DNA of 64,000 nt from Raphanus sativus (lineage: Eukaryota; Streptophyta; Magnoliopsida; Brassicales; Brassicaceae): contig NW_026615415.1 in assembly GCF_000801105.2 (NCBI RefSeq), forward strand, positions 1 to 64,000, given 5' to 3'. The notes below the pieces were generated by a model that saw nothing but the letters and a program-made list of their open reading frames with translations, did no database searches and was not told the DNA's origin. The position numbers were made by a program, and so were the translations under genes. Shown piece by piece: positions 32,641 through 43,174 of this stretch; the first letter of the stretch is position 1; each line of letters starts with the position of its first letter.

Positions 32641-33795
32641 TTGCAATACCCTGTGTAATACAAGGGATTGAATTTCCTCATGCACTATGTGACACTGGTT
32701 CATCAGTCAGCATCTTACCAAAGGTCATGGCAGACCATCTGGGCCTGCAGGTAGAGCCTTCACCAGAGATCTTTACTTTCGTGGATTACTCTCAGATAAA
32801 CTGGAGGCTTCATCAGAGACTTAGAGGTACATATTGGTGATGCTATCGTCCCTGTGGATTTTCATGTCCTAGACATCAAGCTAAATTGGAACTCTTCCCT
32901 CTTACTTGGAAGAGCATTTATGGCTACAGAAGGAGCCATATGTGACATGAACACCAACAGGATGTGCTTGACTATGATAAATACAGAGATCCACTACGAC
33001 CCTGTCAAGCTTGGCAAACCACCAGCCAAATCAGTGGTAAAGGAAGATGATACTGGTATCATCGCAGTTTGTCATTGTGAAGTCGAGTACGAGACAGAGT
33101 ACTCGGGATCGATCGACAGTACTTTAACATCATCGATCGACACTTGCAAGTCAGAGGAGATCGACAGCAAATATGGATCATCGATCGAGAGAGACCCACC
33201 AGATGATGAACTCGATCTACCAGATCATTGCTACCCGAATTTCGCCATCCCACCTAGCCGAAAGGAAGATGATTACTCAGTAAGGAGTTGGGCAGATAGC
33301 GGATTTCATGAGAGTTTTGCAGTAGACATAGCCACCTCTTCCCACAATGGAGACCACAGTGAAGAACATGATGCAGACTATTGGGAAGAGAGAGCTTGGG
33401 AAAATTACTTGGAGAATGACAGATTTGCAATTCGACTCCCAAAATCGATTGACATAAAACGCCCACCATCGATCGATTATCTACTTCATCCAGCAAAACG
33501 ACATCGTCCATCGATCGACATCGCCAGTATCACATCGATCGATATTAACCCAGACGACTTGAAGGATAAAATCGGAATTTCACCGATTAGGACAACACAT
33601 GGGTATAAAATGTTGACAACTCAAGCCACAAAAATTCAACACTTTTCACATTCTACCCAGCAGCTTCCAGCATTCAGAAACCTATCAATGGAGGACTGCA
33701 ACAACATGTACAATCGATCCAACCGTGCAGCTAGACGTGCACCATCGATCGCCACCACCACATCACCATCGATCGACACCTTCAACAGAGCTTAA
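32640..33795 (+). pseudogene. ATH-B protease and SID-rich extension
   Basis: The active site is ALCDTGSSVSILPKVMADHL (Asp near base 32691), intact in sequence. After a frame change near 32790-32850 the second block reads SSLLLGRAFMATEGAICDMN. The frame then runs on for about 270 codons with no RT. This part is acidic and holds repeated SIDST, SIDTC, SIDIA and SIDIN words, each encoded by ATCGATCGAC-type DNA. The stop is at 33793. The homologous extension in ATH-A is shorter and has a basic domain instead. Confidence 0.83.
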
Positions 33796-33839
33796 CCGAG
33801 ATCTCATGAACCTTACGATATCAGGAACTTTTTATTAAC

Positions 33840-34300
33840 ACCTGTTGAATTTGGAATTTTCAGGGACACAGATGGCTATGCAAGAGCTATGGATGGAAGA
33901 GTTCTGCACATAACCAGAGAGGACATTGCAGACATCCTCCAAGTTGCTAATGGACCAGAAAACCTGTTCACACAGCAATGTAGCCATCCAGACATCCTAC
34001 ATCACGTCCAGGACAACCACAACACCAAGACAAGGGAGGATACAGTTCCTCAACACTTCGGTCAACCTAGACATTCACCATCGATCGACATTGTTTCAAC
34101 ACCATCGATCGATGGCGGATATCCCGGATCGATCGACAGACCAAGAGTCAGATCGCCCGACAGACGTTTGGAGTTTGGACGACGTGCCTTCAATACAGAT
34201 GAATCAAGGAGATTCAAGTGGGAAGCTAAGGATGAATATGGTGTCTACAGAGATGAGTTTGACTATAACAAAGGACTGAGTGGGAGGCAACCCACTATTA
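33840..34300 (+). pseudogene. ATH-B second ORF of unknown function
   Basis: After the stop at 33793 a new open stretch reads LTPVEFGIFRDTDGYARAMD, then GRVLHITREDIADILQVANG, SIDIVSTPSIDGGYPGSIDR and WEAKDEYGVYRDEFDYNK, ending SGRQPT at the conserved start of the 3' UTR. A Met (33889) lies inside it, so the true start or a splice from upstream is unclear. There is no signal peptide or membrane segment within the credible part; the hydrophobic end (34300-34389) is 3' UTR read through. Repeats of EYGVYRDE / DGYARAMD style suggest two related modules. It is not the envelope-like ORF described for some Athila copies, as far as I can tell. Confidence 0.55.
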
Positions 34301-35588
34301 GGTTTTCTTTTATTTTTCTTTATTTTATTTATTTTTCATTTTTTCTTTTATTTTTTCGGATTTATTTTGCAGTTTCTTATAAGATCTGAGTAGAATGATG
34401 ATTCCGTCGACCGACATTTACCATTCATATCGCTCGACACCACACAACCATTACTAACGATCGACGTACACCACTACGAATCGATCGACACCTTGTCGAT
34501 CAGGTTTATTCATTCTAACTTGTTATATTTATTAATTATGTTTTATTTTATTTACCTCACCACCGGCTATGTTACACTGGGACAGTGTAATTTAAGTCTG
34601 GGGGGAGTTTACTAATATGTGTTTTTATTTAAATTGTTTTACAAAATTATTTTTCGCATAAGTATTAAATAGGAACATTGATATAGATTTATATTTGATT
34701 GTCTGACCACTCTTTAGCACCATTCTAGATTACTGATTGCAGATAGTACTTAAGATGCTAAAGTGGATCAACCTGTCACCTATATTCACTAGCTAAGATT
34801 GTTTGAAGGAACCAAAGCTGACCTCCAACACTAATACTGACTTATTTGCTTGTCTTGGGGCTTGGAAATCACTGGATCGGAATCCTCCTACAAGTCTGGA
34901 AGGTAAAAAGTCTGTGTGTTTCTGGTTCCCTTCCTTCTCTCTCTTCGGCATCTCGAGATCTAAGTTTATGTTATAAAAGACTGAAATGATTTCTTGAGAG
35001 GCAGAGAGGTAGGAGTGATTCCTGCGACCCCAGTATTCTAAATCTCAAGGATGATCACACATTGTGGAAACGAGGGATAGGTTGAGTACCGAACCCCATT
35101 ATTCGCTACACTTTGTCAAAAATGTATGAGTTACAATGCAAATGTCAATGAGATGGACTAGATGACCTATGTGGCATCGAAACCTGTTTAAATTGAAACT
35201 AATAAGAGATTCAGAGAAGAGAGAAGAGGGGAGAAAGGGATAAGAGAAGACTACCTGTGTGTTCAGATACTTGTTTGAGTTGAATCCATGTGTCCTTTGA
35301 TCGATACTCCCAAGGTAAAGCCTGCACTTTTATTTTATGTTAAGAAATGAGGTTAGTAGAGGGGAATGTCAGATGAGATTTGCTAAGTTGTTGACTAGAT
35401 GAGTTTGGTTGCTAAGCTATGATAAGGCATAATGAACTTCTTTTATTAGGATGTTTAGACGTGAATTGCAAACCCGTAGAGTGATGACTTCAATATATTG
35501 AATCTTTGAGTTCCCGCTATTTTCAAACCTTTTTCCAAAGACTACTGTTTTTGCTTGAGGACAAGCAAAGGAGTAAGTCTGGGGGAGG
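34300..35588 (+). other. ATH-B 3' UTR and polypurine tract
   Basis: Non-coding; T-rich to 34380, then conserved Athila 3' sequence (GTGTAATTTAAGTCTGGGGG at 34585, CCCATTATTCGCTACACTTT at 35095, GCTTGAGGACAAGCAAAGG at 35552). TCTGGGGGAGG (35578-35588) primes plus-strand synthesis. Confidence 0.8.
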
Positions 35589-36856
35589 TTATATACCATG
35601 GATTTTACCCGTTTTTAACCATGGTATACTAGTATTTTATTATATATTTAATCTGTTTTCTAGTCTGTTAGGTATGTTTTCAGGTTCAGGAGCATTTTGT
35701 GAGAAAGTAATGTTTTGGAGCATTTTGGAGTACAAGAGATGATATACCCGAGTTGACCATTCAGGACTAAGTCGGAAGTCAACATTGCGATTATAATCGA
35801 TCGATACTCATCTTGAGTTGTCGATCGATGTAGCTGAGAAGATCCGCGTACTAGAAGATTATAATCGATCGATACACATTCAGTGTTGTCGATCGATATC
35901 GAGGACGAAATGGTTTAGCCGACTACTTCACCAAGACTTCACCAAATTACAAGATTGCCCCTGACGAGTTTTTAACCTAATGGAAATGCTTAAATATTCC
36001 TGCTAAGTGTTTTTGACGGCAACCTTGAACGTTCGAAAGAAGCAAGCTTTTAACAGCCCTCAAAGCAGAGAGTGTGAGAGAGAGACTAGAGTTTTATTTG
36101 TTTGAGAGATTGGAGAGATTTCTCATCTCCTTTTGTATTTCTACCTTATTCTATCTATGCAATTCTTTCATCTATCTATTGTTATGAATTGCTTAGCTAT
36201 GTCTGAGTAGTCTACTTGTTAGATCTAGGGTTCAAATAGGTTTGTGGGATTAGCCCCAAACTATAATTGCTAAGTTGTGATACTCATCAAATGGATTGCA
36301 CTCTATGCTTGTTTTAGATTAGCTAACTAGAACATAGATCACTAGGATCTTTGATTATCTTGAATTATCCATTTGAGCTTGCCTGTCTCCCGTTGAGAAG
36401 AACGACAATTTCTCCTTGAGACCTCGTGGTCATATTCGGCTCGCGGATATAGACCGACTCTTTTTCTATGTCATCATGCGATAGGTGTGGCCAGAGATCT
36501 AGATATTTTAACCAGTGACACTTCACTTGAGTTAAGCGGCTGAGATCTATAGTATCATGCAAGCAACTTGTTAAAGCATTTATAGAGATTATAATCTCCA
36601 TTCCTGAATAGAAACCCTATGTCTAGCACTCTTTATCACATTTAAACCACCCATCATATTGTTAGTTAGAGCAACTACCTTGCTCATTTTAGGAATTGTT
36701 ATTTTCATTTCTATCATATAAACCAACTTTGTCTAGGATTGATTAGTAGATTTTATTTAATTGGTTCCCTAGCTCCTCGTGAATCGATCCCTAAGTACTA
36801 CAGCTGTACCTCTTATTTGAGAGAGTAAGCTCTACTGGGTAATTTGAGCACTATCA
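35589..36856 (+). repeat. 3' LTR of ATH-B
   Basis: 1268 bp, TTATATACCATGG (start TT, where the 5' LTR has TG) to CACTATCA. It lacks an 86-bp segment with TCGATCGA words found in the 5' LTR at about 29703-29800. Followed by CGTAG. Confidence 0.92.
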
Positions 36857-37016
36857 CGTAGCCATAAGATACTTGCAAATTTTGCAAAACATGTTGATTG
36901 TTTTTTGTCTCTTATAAAAATAGAAATCAAGGTCGAAAACAATGATATAACTCATCAATATGTTCCTTCGTCAGATCGGCTCCCACTCCTTGGCAATTCC
37001 ATGCCACCACATTCAT
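36857..37016 (-). pseudogene. LINE ORF2 start (endonuclease), interrupted by ATH-B and ATH-A
   Basis: Minus-strand ATG at 37016 opens MNVVAWNCQGVGADLTKEHI, the hallmark N-terminus of the plant L1-type endonuclease (WNCQG). Two stops follow (about 36928 and 36913) around FLFL.ETKNNQHVLQNLQVS, so this copy is dead. The frame resumes at 28841 with YDQVCTVDPCGRSGGL. The endonuclease nicks target DNA to start insertion. ATH-B entered between these two parts. The reverse transcriptase and poly(A) tail are not in the window. Confidence 0.85.
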
Positions 37017-37500
37017 TTTGCAAAATTATTGACTATTGGAGATTTATATGTATACTGGACAAATCAAAATTGGTTAAAAAACTAATGTGATCAACCAGAA
37101 TCTACTTGTTAATTTGACACCACACTTAAGCACTTTATCACTGAAATGTAAAGACTTGCAAGTTTTGTTGCTGCAACCGTAACTTTTATCGTAGCTCCTT
37201 GAATATTCAATCACCACCGGAACCGGGGATCGTTCGCAATACAAAGATTTCCGGTAAAAATAAAGATCTTCCAGCACTTGGCAAGAAATCTTGGGCCTAG
37301 AGATAATATTTTTAAAACTTCAAATCAGCTTTTAAGAATTCAAAACTGAGAAAATCAAGTCATCATCTTCTTCCTCTTGCCGTGAGACTTTTTGCATTAT
37401 TATTCATCTTTAGAGAGAGTATTCTCCCTGGTTATTACTAACGAGAGTCTGGAACTACAAAGAGATCTTAGAGGTCTGATAACCTTTGTTAAGATGGAAG
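37017..37500 (-). pseudogene. Probable LINE ORF1 and 5' region, decayed
   Basis: Upstream of LINE ORF2. Near 37370-37340 the minus strand can read QEEEDDDLIFS, an acidic start like that of plant LINE ORF1 proteins, with a nearby ATG (about 37412). A 67-codon frame at 37074-37277 has four Cys (SLYCERS, YGCSNKTCKSL, LKCG), but I cannot match it to a zinc knuckle. The region is far shorter than a full ORF1, so deletion is likely. Confidence 0.35.
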
Positions 37501-38095
37501 AAAGCAAAACATTTTAGTCACCCACGACTTATAAACGTTGCTTGTTTTGACAGTGGAACCATAAAAATATGGTATTTAAAAACTTTTTGCATGAATTGAA
37601 TTTTTAAGTTGGTTTTGAAAGAAGACCTAAAAAGAAACTAAATATTAAGAATTTTTTTACTAATGATACAATATATATATATATATATATATATGATTAT
37701 AAAAATATGCTATTTAAAATATTTGTAACTATTTGATCAAAATATGCTTATCATTAGAAACTTATTTTTAGGTTCCATTTTTAATATCTCTAAAAAATCA
37801 GCATTATAATTGTGATTGTTTTTGAAAATAATATTATACAAGTAAAATATAATTTATAGGTATTTTTGCTGTAATTTTAAGATATTATAGTTAGCTATGA
37901 AAAAAAAATTCAAAATAATAACTATAAAATATTTTAGTCAATTAAGCATATATCGGTTTATGTTATTTAATTATTTTATGTAATCATCTAAGAAAATAGA
38001 TATATATAAAGAACTTATTTCTATTAGTTTGCAAATATATTTATTTTATAGTGTATAAAGTATGTTTTAAAGGAATAATATTTATTTTTAATATG
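37501..38095. other. AT-rich sequence, nothing recognised
   Basis: About 80 percent A+T by eye, no coding frame, one (TA)n run near 37671-37694. It continues on the other side of the solo LTR at 39616. Confidence 0.6.
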
Positions 38096-38100
38096 AAGAT
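38096..38100. repeat. Target site duplication of the solo LTR, left copy
   Basis: AAGAT; the right copy is 39611-39615. Confidence 0.93.
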
Positions 38101-38933
38101 TGTGGGAACCGAAATTCGCACCGTCAATATTTCGTATAAATAAAAAACTAGGAAAACCCTAATTTCCCTGAGGTCCCAGATTTCTGAGAAACCACACGTC
38201 AAGCAATCAGAACACGACAATAACGGAAAATAAAATATAAATCGTAAAAAAGAGGAAGAAGGATTTTATTCCGAATCTGCGTATGAGCGTAACAACAACA
38301 AAATAACGTGCTTCGGCTACGAGAGCTGTCGGCGAGATCCTAGTTCTAATACCCGAAGGTGGCTAAACCTAATTGAGTCGCAACTCGAAAAACAAAAACG
38401 GAAAGTTGCCTAAAATGCTCTAAGTGCTAAGTTGCTCTGGAAAAAGTGATGTCTCTATGCCTCTCGCCTTGAACTCCTTATATACTCCCTCCAAGGTCGG
38501 TTTACGCTTCCCCCTTTTGCCCTTAAGCCGTCATAGTCGAAAAATGGGAATATTCCATTTTTTCCGATCTTCATGATTATCTGCGGAAAGTTTCTATTTA
38601 TCCGCGGAAACAGATTCTTATCCTCCAAGCATAAACCGTCATAAGGTTTATGGGTTTTTAAGAAATCGTAAGTGGGCCTTGAATCAAGTTTAGGACCCTT
38701 TGGGCCGTATTTTTGATTTGAGACGTTTTTACGATTTCTCCGATAAAGTTAAGTTTCCGCGGTTTTATCGTAAACCAAACGGACGATCCCATTTGATCGA
38801 GAGATCAAGAAACAGTTAGTCGCGAGCTGCAGAGAACGGCTATACGGATAGTCGAGAATACATAGTTTTACGTCGTATCGTCGTTTCGGAAAACTTCGGA
38901 CGTTTCGGAGAATGATCGATATACGAAGGCTCG

Positions 38934-39125
38934 ATCGCAATAGCGACCAAACTTTGTCCGCAGCTCGGTCGCTATAGCGACCGAGATCCATCCGCAGCTC
39001 GGTCGCTATAGCGACCGAGCCGTACCTGAGGCTCAGTCGCTATAGCGACCGAGCTGTAATCGAAGCTCGGTCGCTATAGCGACCGAGCAAGGTCTCGTGA
39101 TCCGTTCGCTATAGCAACCAAGCTC
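38934..39125. repeat. Tandem perfect palindromes in the solo LTR
   Basis: Five to six copies, about 38-40 bp apart, of a 22-bp perfect palindrome centred on GGTCGCTATAGCGACC; outer copies have point changes. Each copy can form a hairpin. Confidence 0.9.
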
Positions 39126-39274
39126 TTGTTCGTGACCCGATCGCACTGTGGACTGAGGTCCATTGTCCGAGCGTTTGAAATCATCGCGAAGCTACGATTC
39201 TCTTAGGATGCTTGTTTGCGGATGTTCGGACCTTTGACAACAAAGTTCCGTTTGTTTTCAGAAATCGTTACTTT

Positions 39275-39480
39275 CTTAAATCGTTGATTTCTCAATTCGT
39301 TGATTAAGAAATCGCTAATTTCTCAATTCGTTGATTAAGAAATCGCTAATTTCTTAAGCCGTTGTTTAAGAAATCGTTGATTTCTTAAGTCTTTGATTAA
39401 GAAATCGTTGTTTTAAGAAATCATTGATTTTTTAAACCGTTGATTAAGAAATCGTCGTTTTTAAAGAATCGTTGTCTTAA
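39275..39480. repeat. Short tandem repeats in the solo LTR
   Basis: Degenerate repeats of TTGATTAAGAAATCG with spacers, about 30-40 bp per unit, six or more copies. Confidence 0.75.
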
Positions 39481-39779
39481 AACAAGATTTATTCCGCAAA
39501 TTTTTCGTATAAGTTTTTCCTTTCCAAAAAAACGTAAAAAATTATTAAGTAAATAATTTTTAACGGAAATTTGGATGCCGACTTTGCCTTGTCCGATTTC
39601 GACCCCAACAAAGATTATCTTTGTCAACTTCTTTTTATGAAATCAAATTATCTAAAAATATATTTTTATTTTTCACCTAAGAAAAAATATAGATATAAAG
39701 AAAGTGTTTTTATTACTTTGAAAGTATATTTTTTTATGCAAAACATGTTTTAAATGGAAAAAAAAAGATTAAACAAATC

Positions 39780-40200
39780 AAGTTTGTACCCAACTGGTTT
39801 CACCGTTTCAGGTGTGATTACAATATGTCCAAATGCTTCTCGTTTGTTAAACAAATCAAGTTCGACTTGTATTGCATCTTTCCATTTTGTCCAATCATGT
39901 CTCTTTTGACATTCTGAGATAGATTTTGGTTCTAGATTATCACTCTCTTCATCTATAACCTTCGAAACAAAATACGAGAAAAAATCATCAACACTATTCA
40001 CTTTGTTTTGATTCCATATTTTTCTATTATGGAAATAGTTGATAGAAATCTCATTATTTTCTTCAGAATCATTATGTTCAATATTGTCATCACTCTCATG
40101 GTGCATTTCTTCCAACTTTTCTCCATGGTTGGAAAGATTGTGTGTTTTCTATCTCTTTTCGTTTTCTAGGATTCTTATCCTTAGAACCAATCGGTGCAGA
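39780..40200 (-). pseudogene. Ty1/copia pol fragment (pre-RT region), minus strand
   Basis: Minus-strand frame of about 110 codons: ISECQKRHDWTKWKDAIQVE, LDLFNKREAFGHIVITPETV and KPVGYK, the region just before copia RT motif 1. Upstream (40116-40200) PIGSKDKNPRKRKEIENT reads on in another frame with stops. The frame ends after GYK in unrelated AT-rich sequence, so only a fragment is left. It covers the same pol region as the plus-strand copia at 42955, in opposite orientation. Confidence 0.8.
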
Positions 40201-40450
40201 GTGACACATAGAATCACGAGGTGCCGCTCCACCTGCAATCGAAGCATGCTGATCGACATGTGTGCGCTATGGTGTCGACTTGCATGCAGTCTGGACGTGG
40301 ATCAGACATCTGGAAGACGTGGTGTTCCTCGCATGACATCCTGGTCATGCAGCCAGACATGTGGAGCACGAGGTGTTACCGCGCATGTGTCCGGAGCCAT
40401 GCGAAGCGACACACGGGCTGCCACCAAGCTGAATATGAGTGGCTGATGAT

Positions 40451-40461
40451 ATCTATAAATA
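40451..40461 (+). promoter_or_regulatory. TATA box of the LTR-like block
   Basis: CTATAAATACC, followed 30-40 bases later by a C/T-rich stretch (CATCTCTTTTTCATTCATCC) that suits a plant transcription start. Confidence 0.55.
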
Positions 40462-40523
40462 CCCTAACCCCCCATCTCTTTTTCATTCATCCATCACACA
40501 CCAAAGTCAGTTCAAAAAGTGCC

Positions 40524-40524
<1 letters not shown>

Positions 40525-40610
<86 letters not shown>
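40525..40610 (+). repeat. (GA)43 microsatellite
   Basis: Pure AG repeat of 86 bp. The ERERER frame across it is spurious. Confidence 0.97.
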
Positions 40611-40614
<4 letters not shown>

Positions 40615-42954
40615 AAAAGAAAGTAAGAGGTTTCGAGCTATTTCGAGAATTTTAGAGAGTTTTCGAGATCAGATTCTCTACTGATTTCAAGTGAGTGCCT
40701 AGGGAAGACTCTGTCCAAATCAATCCGTCCAAGTCTACCATATTCTCTGATGATCAAGTGAAGGTACTGTCCAATGTTAGTTCTGATCCATGGGTTTAGT
40801 TCAGTCGAAGATCTGAAGCTCGATACTCTGCCGAAAGTCCGAAGGAATCATCCAGCAGCTAGGGAAGGTTCTGCTCAAGTTGAGTTCTTTCCATACCAGT
40901 TTATGGGGAGGTTCTGTCCAAGTCAAGATCTGTCCAGTCCAGTCCATTCAAGATGTCAAGGTTGGGTTTTGGCTAGGTTCTCTCCGATCAACCAGCTGCT
41001 TATCGGCAAAGAACACTGTGAGTTGGTTTGTTTGAATTCCACTTGGAATTTAGGGTAGTTTTATTTATTTATTGAGTTCCACTTGGAACTTAGGTTAGAT
41101 CGAGTCGCATATAGATTAGATTAGATCACGCTATTACATGGTATTGTCCTTAGGGTTATTTTATTTATGAATTGGACTCAGCTTAGCACGGCTAAATTGA
41201 GGTGAAACGGAATTAAGACTGAGTTAATAACCTGACTAGGACTAGGGCTATAGGATGCATCATGTTTTCTATTCTTGCTTAGTTATTTGGTTGAGTGCAG
41301 GTTCCCATTAACTTTAAAGATAGTTTCATAGCAGGAGGCTTAACTATCTGGTAACTGTTTGATTAGAATAGATTGCTTGTTAGATTAAATGCTTGTTGAT
41401 TGAGGTTAGTCATCTCTTGGTAAGGGAGTGACTAACCGGTTGATTTGATTAGTTATGATATTGTTGTTTAGTATTTTAGATGATGGTATTAGTAGTCTTA
41501 GGCCATATAGGCCGGATTACTAGTACTAGTTGTTAGATGTAGAGTCTAGAGTCTAGGATAGTGTTGTGTGTGTGTGTTGTGATAGTATGTGCGTAACCCG
41601 CCCATACTAGGCTTGTCTAGGGGTTGATTAGTGTTTCCTCACCCTCGTATTTAGCGGGTTTAAGGAAACCCCTAATTCGCTGGATCGGGAAGACTCAGAG
41701 AGACGGGATCATGGCCTAGGGCTGAGTGTTACACGACGGTGTAACGTGGCAGTGACTCGAATGACTGTGGGCTGTCGCGCGATGACCGGAAGGACTGTGG
41801 GCAGCGGTCGGTTGAAAGTTCCTTCTTCTGGCCTTTGTGGTAGGAAGTTAGGATGTTGCCGATAGAGAGGATGAACACGAAATCACCATTCCCGGGTTAA
41901 AGTGTTGTGTTTTATTAGAGTGTCGTAGAGGATTGTGGAACCCTTGAGTTAGTGCATCATCGATACACGGTGTTACGTATTAGATCGTGTCGTAGTAATA
42001 GTATCTTATTATTGTGATTGTGGTTGATTGATTTGCTTGCAGGTTTATGTTACTTGAAGTTAGATCATGGCAGGAGGCCAAGTCTAACTTAGTAACCGGT
42101 TTATTAGATAGTAGTTGTGATTGTTGATTGGATATTGGTTGTTGACTTGTTTTCATGCAGGGTCATGTTACTTGAAGTTAGATCATGGCAGGACGCCAAG
42201 TCTAACTTAGTAAAGGTTTGCTTAGCCTTAGTTTAGATTTCTGGCTAAGGCTATATTGATTGTTATTTGGGTTGTCTGGGTTAGTTCTAGGTTGGGGTAA
42301 AGGTAGCCAGCTCACTGAGTAACATTCGGTTACTCATCCAACTCCGTTGTCCTTTTGCAGGTTTCTTTAGTAGGACGATCGGATAGCTTGGTGCTGGACG
42401 TTAGGACCGCCGGTGTAGATTTGCATGCCTTTTGTTAACGGTATTTTGGATTTGCGTTTAGTTGACTCGATTTTGGCGTTAGGCTGGGACTGGTCTCGAA
42501 TTATTCAATGTATGAATATTTCTTGAATCAATAAAGTAATTTTTTTATATGCGCTTCATGAGTACTCTGATATTTGACTAGTTCGGTCTAACACAACGTT
42601 AGGTTTTTGGTACGGGTTGAAAAGCCTTAGGCCTTGATCTAACGGAAACCGTTAACTCTTGATACGGGTTGCAGAGCCTTATGCCTTGAGTTAGCGGGAC
42701 GAGTTAGTGGATGAACTGGTCTAAATCGTGGAGTAAATTTTGTGACTATGACCAGATTGTCCCTAGCCCGTCACGTAGCGCTTACCGGACCATGGTGTTG
42801 GGTTGGACGGTCAGTCATGTTCTTGTTTGATTGTTGGCTGACCGGTTGGCCTTTCATCTCCAACCCTTGGTGTTAGTCGCTCCGTCGGTCATGTTCTTGT
42901 TTGATTGTTGGCCGGTGGTTCGACCTATGTCTAGGACGGTTCGGGGGTGTTACA

Positions 42955-43155
42955 AACGGAGCTTGAGGAATGAAGAAACTCCGTTGGAGATGAGATAAAG
43001 GCCATGATTACCAATGATACTTGGTATGAAAGTGAGCTCTCAAAAGGCAAGAAAGTTGTGTCAAGCAAGTGAGTGTTCACGATCAAGTTTCTGCCAAATG
43101 GCAAGGTAGAGAGGTGCAAAATAAGACTGGTTGCAAGAGGCTTCACTCAGGCATA
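42955..43155 (+). pseudogene. Copia RT, N-terminal fragment
   Basis: Plus-strand frame SVGDEIKAMITNDTWYESEL, SKGKKVVSSK, a TGA where Trp is expected (VSSK-W-VF), then TIKFLPNGKVERCKIRLVAR and GFTQA at the CACTA border. The left end is broken by the LTR-like block. Confidence 0.85.
43153..43155. repeat. 3-bp target duplication of CACTA, left copy
   Basis: ATA; repeated at 51134-51136. Three bases is the known duplication size for this superfamily. Confidence 0.88.
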
Positions 43156-43174
43156 CAGTACAAGAAAACAGATG

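Larger units (their letters stand above)
28847..36856 (+). mobile_element. ATH-B: Athila-type Ty3/gypsy element, polymerase-less, complete ends
   Basis: LTRs at 28847-30201 and 35589-36856, exact duplication CGTAG, Asp-tRNA-type primer site at 30206-30223, purine tract TCTGGGGGAGG at 35578-35588. Coding: gag (30314 to about 32640), protease (about 32640-33060), a long extension (to 33795), and one more ORF (to about 34290). There is no RT, RNase H or integrase, so it depends on another Athila in trans (ATH-C type). The 3' LTR lacks about 86 bp present in the 5' LTR, and substitutions are visible, so it is older than TAT-3. Confidence 0.93.
38101..39610 (-). mobile_element. Solo LTR, Tat-type, minus strand
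   Basis: 1510 bp. The plus-strand start TGTGGGAACCGAAATTCGCA is the reverse of the TAT-3 LTR end, and the plus-strand end GACCCCAACA is the reverse of its start, so it belongs to a related family. AAGAT on both sides is an exact duplication. There is no internal domain, so it arose by recombination between two LTRs. Minus-strand TATA (GTATATAAGG) at 38476-38485. Contains the palindromic repeats at 38934-39125 and short repeats at 39275-39480. Confidence 0.92.
40202..42954 (+). mobile_element. Long LTR-like block, probably a solo LTR (left end uncertain)
   Basis: No coding sequence. It has promoter-like CTATAAATACC at 40451, a (GA)n run just downstream, an AATAAAG signal near 42529, and the end GGTTCGGGGGTGTTACA, a common end for long gypsy (chromovirus-like) LTRs. 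Internal duplications: the GTTACTTGAAGTTAGATCAT block occurs twice about 114 bp apart (42050 and 42165). No duplication pair was found: the right flank is AACGG, and the left end is placed at a TGACACATAG by eye only. Confidence 0.5.

Noticed and set aside
34300..34389. Hydrophobic tail of the ATH-B ORF as a membrane segment
   Set aside because: It begins after the conserved GGGAGGCAACCCAC start of the Athila 3' UTR and comes from a T-rich tract.
38934..39125. Regularly spaced palindromes resembling a CRISPR array
   Set aside because: Plant LTR context, spacers of about 16-18 bp that are similar to one another, and no cas genes.
40439..40684. ORF with a long Arg-Glu repeat (also 53128-53337, minus)
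   Set aside because: Translation of (GA)n or (CT)n microsatellites.
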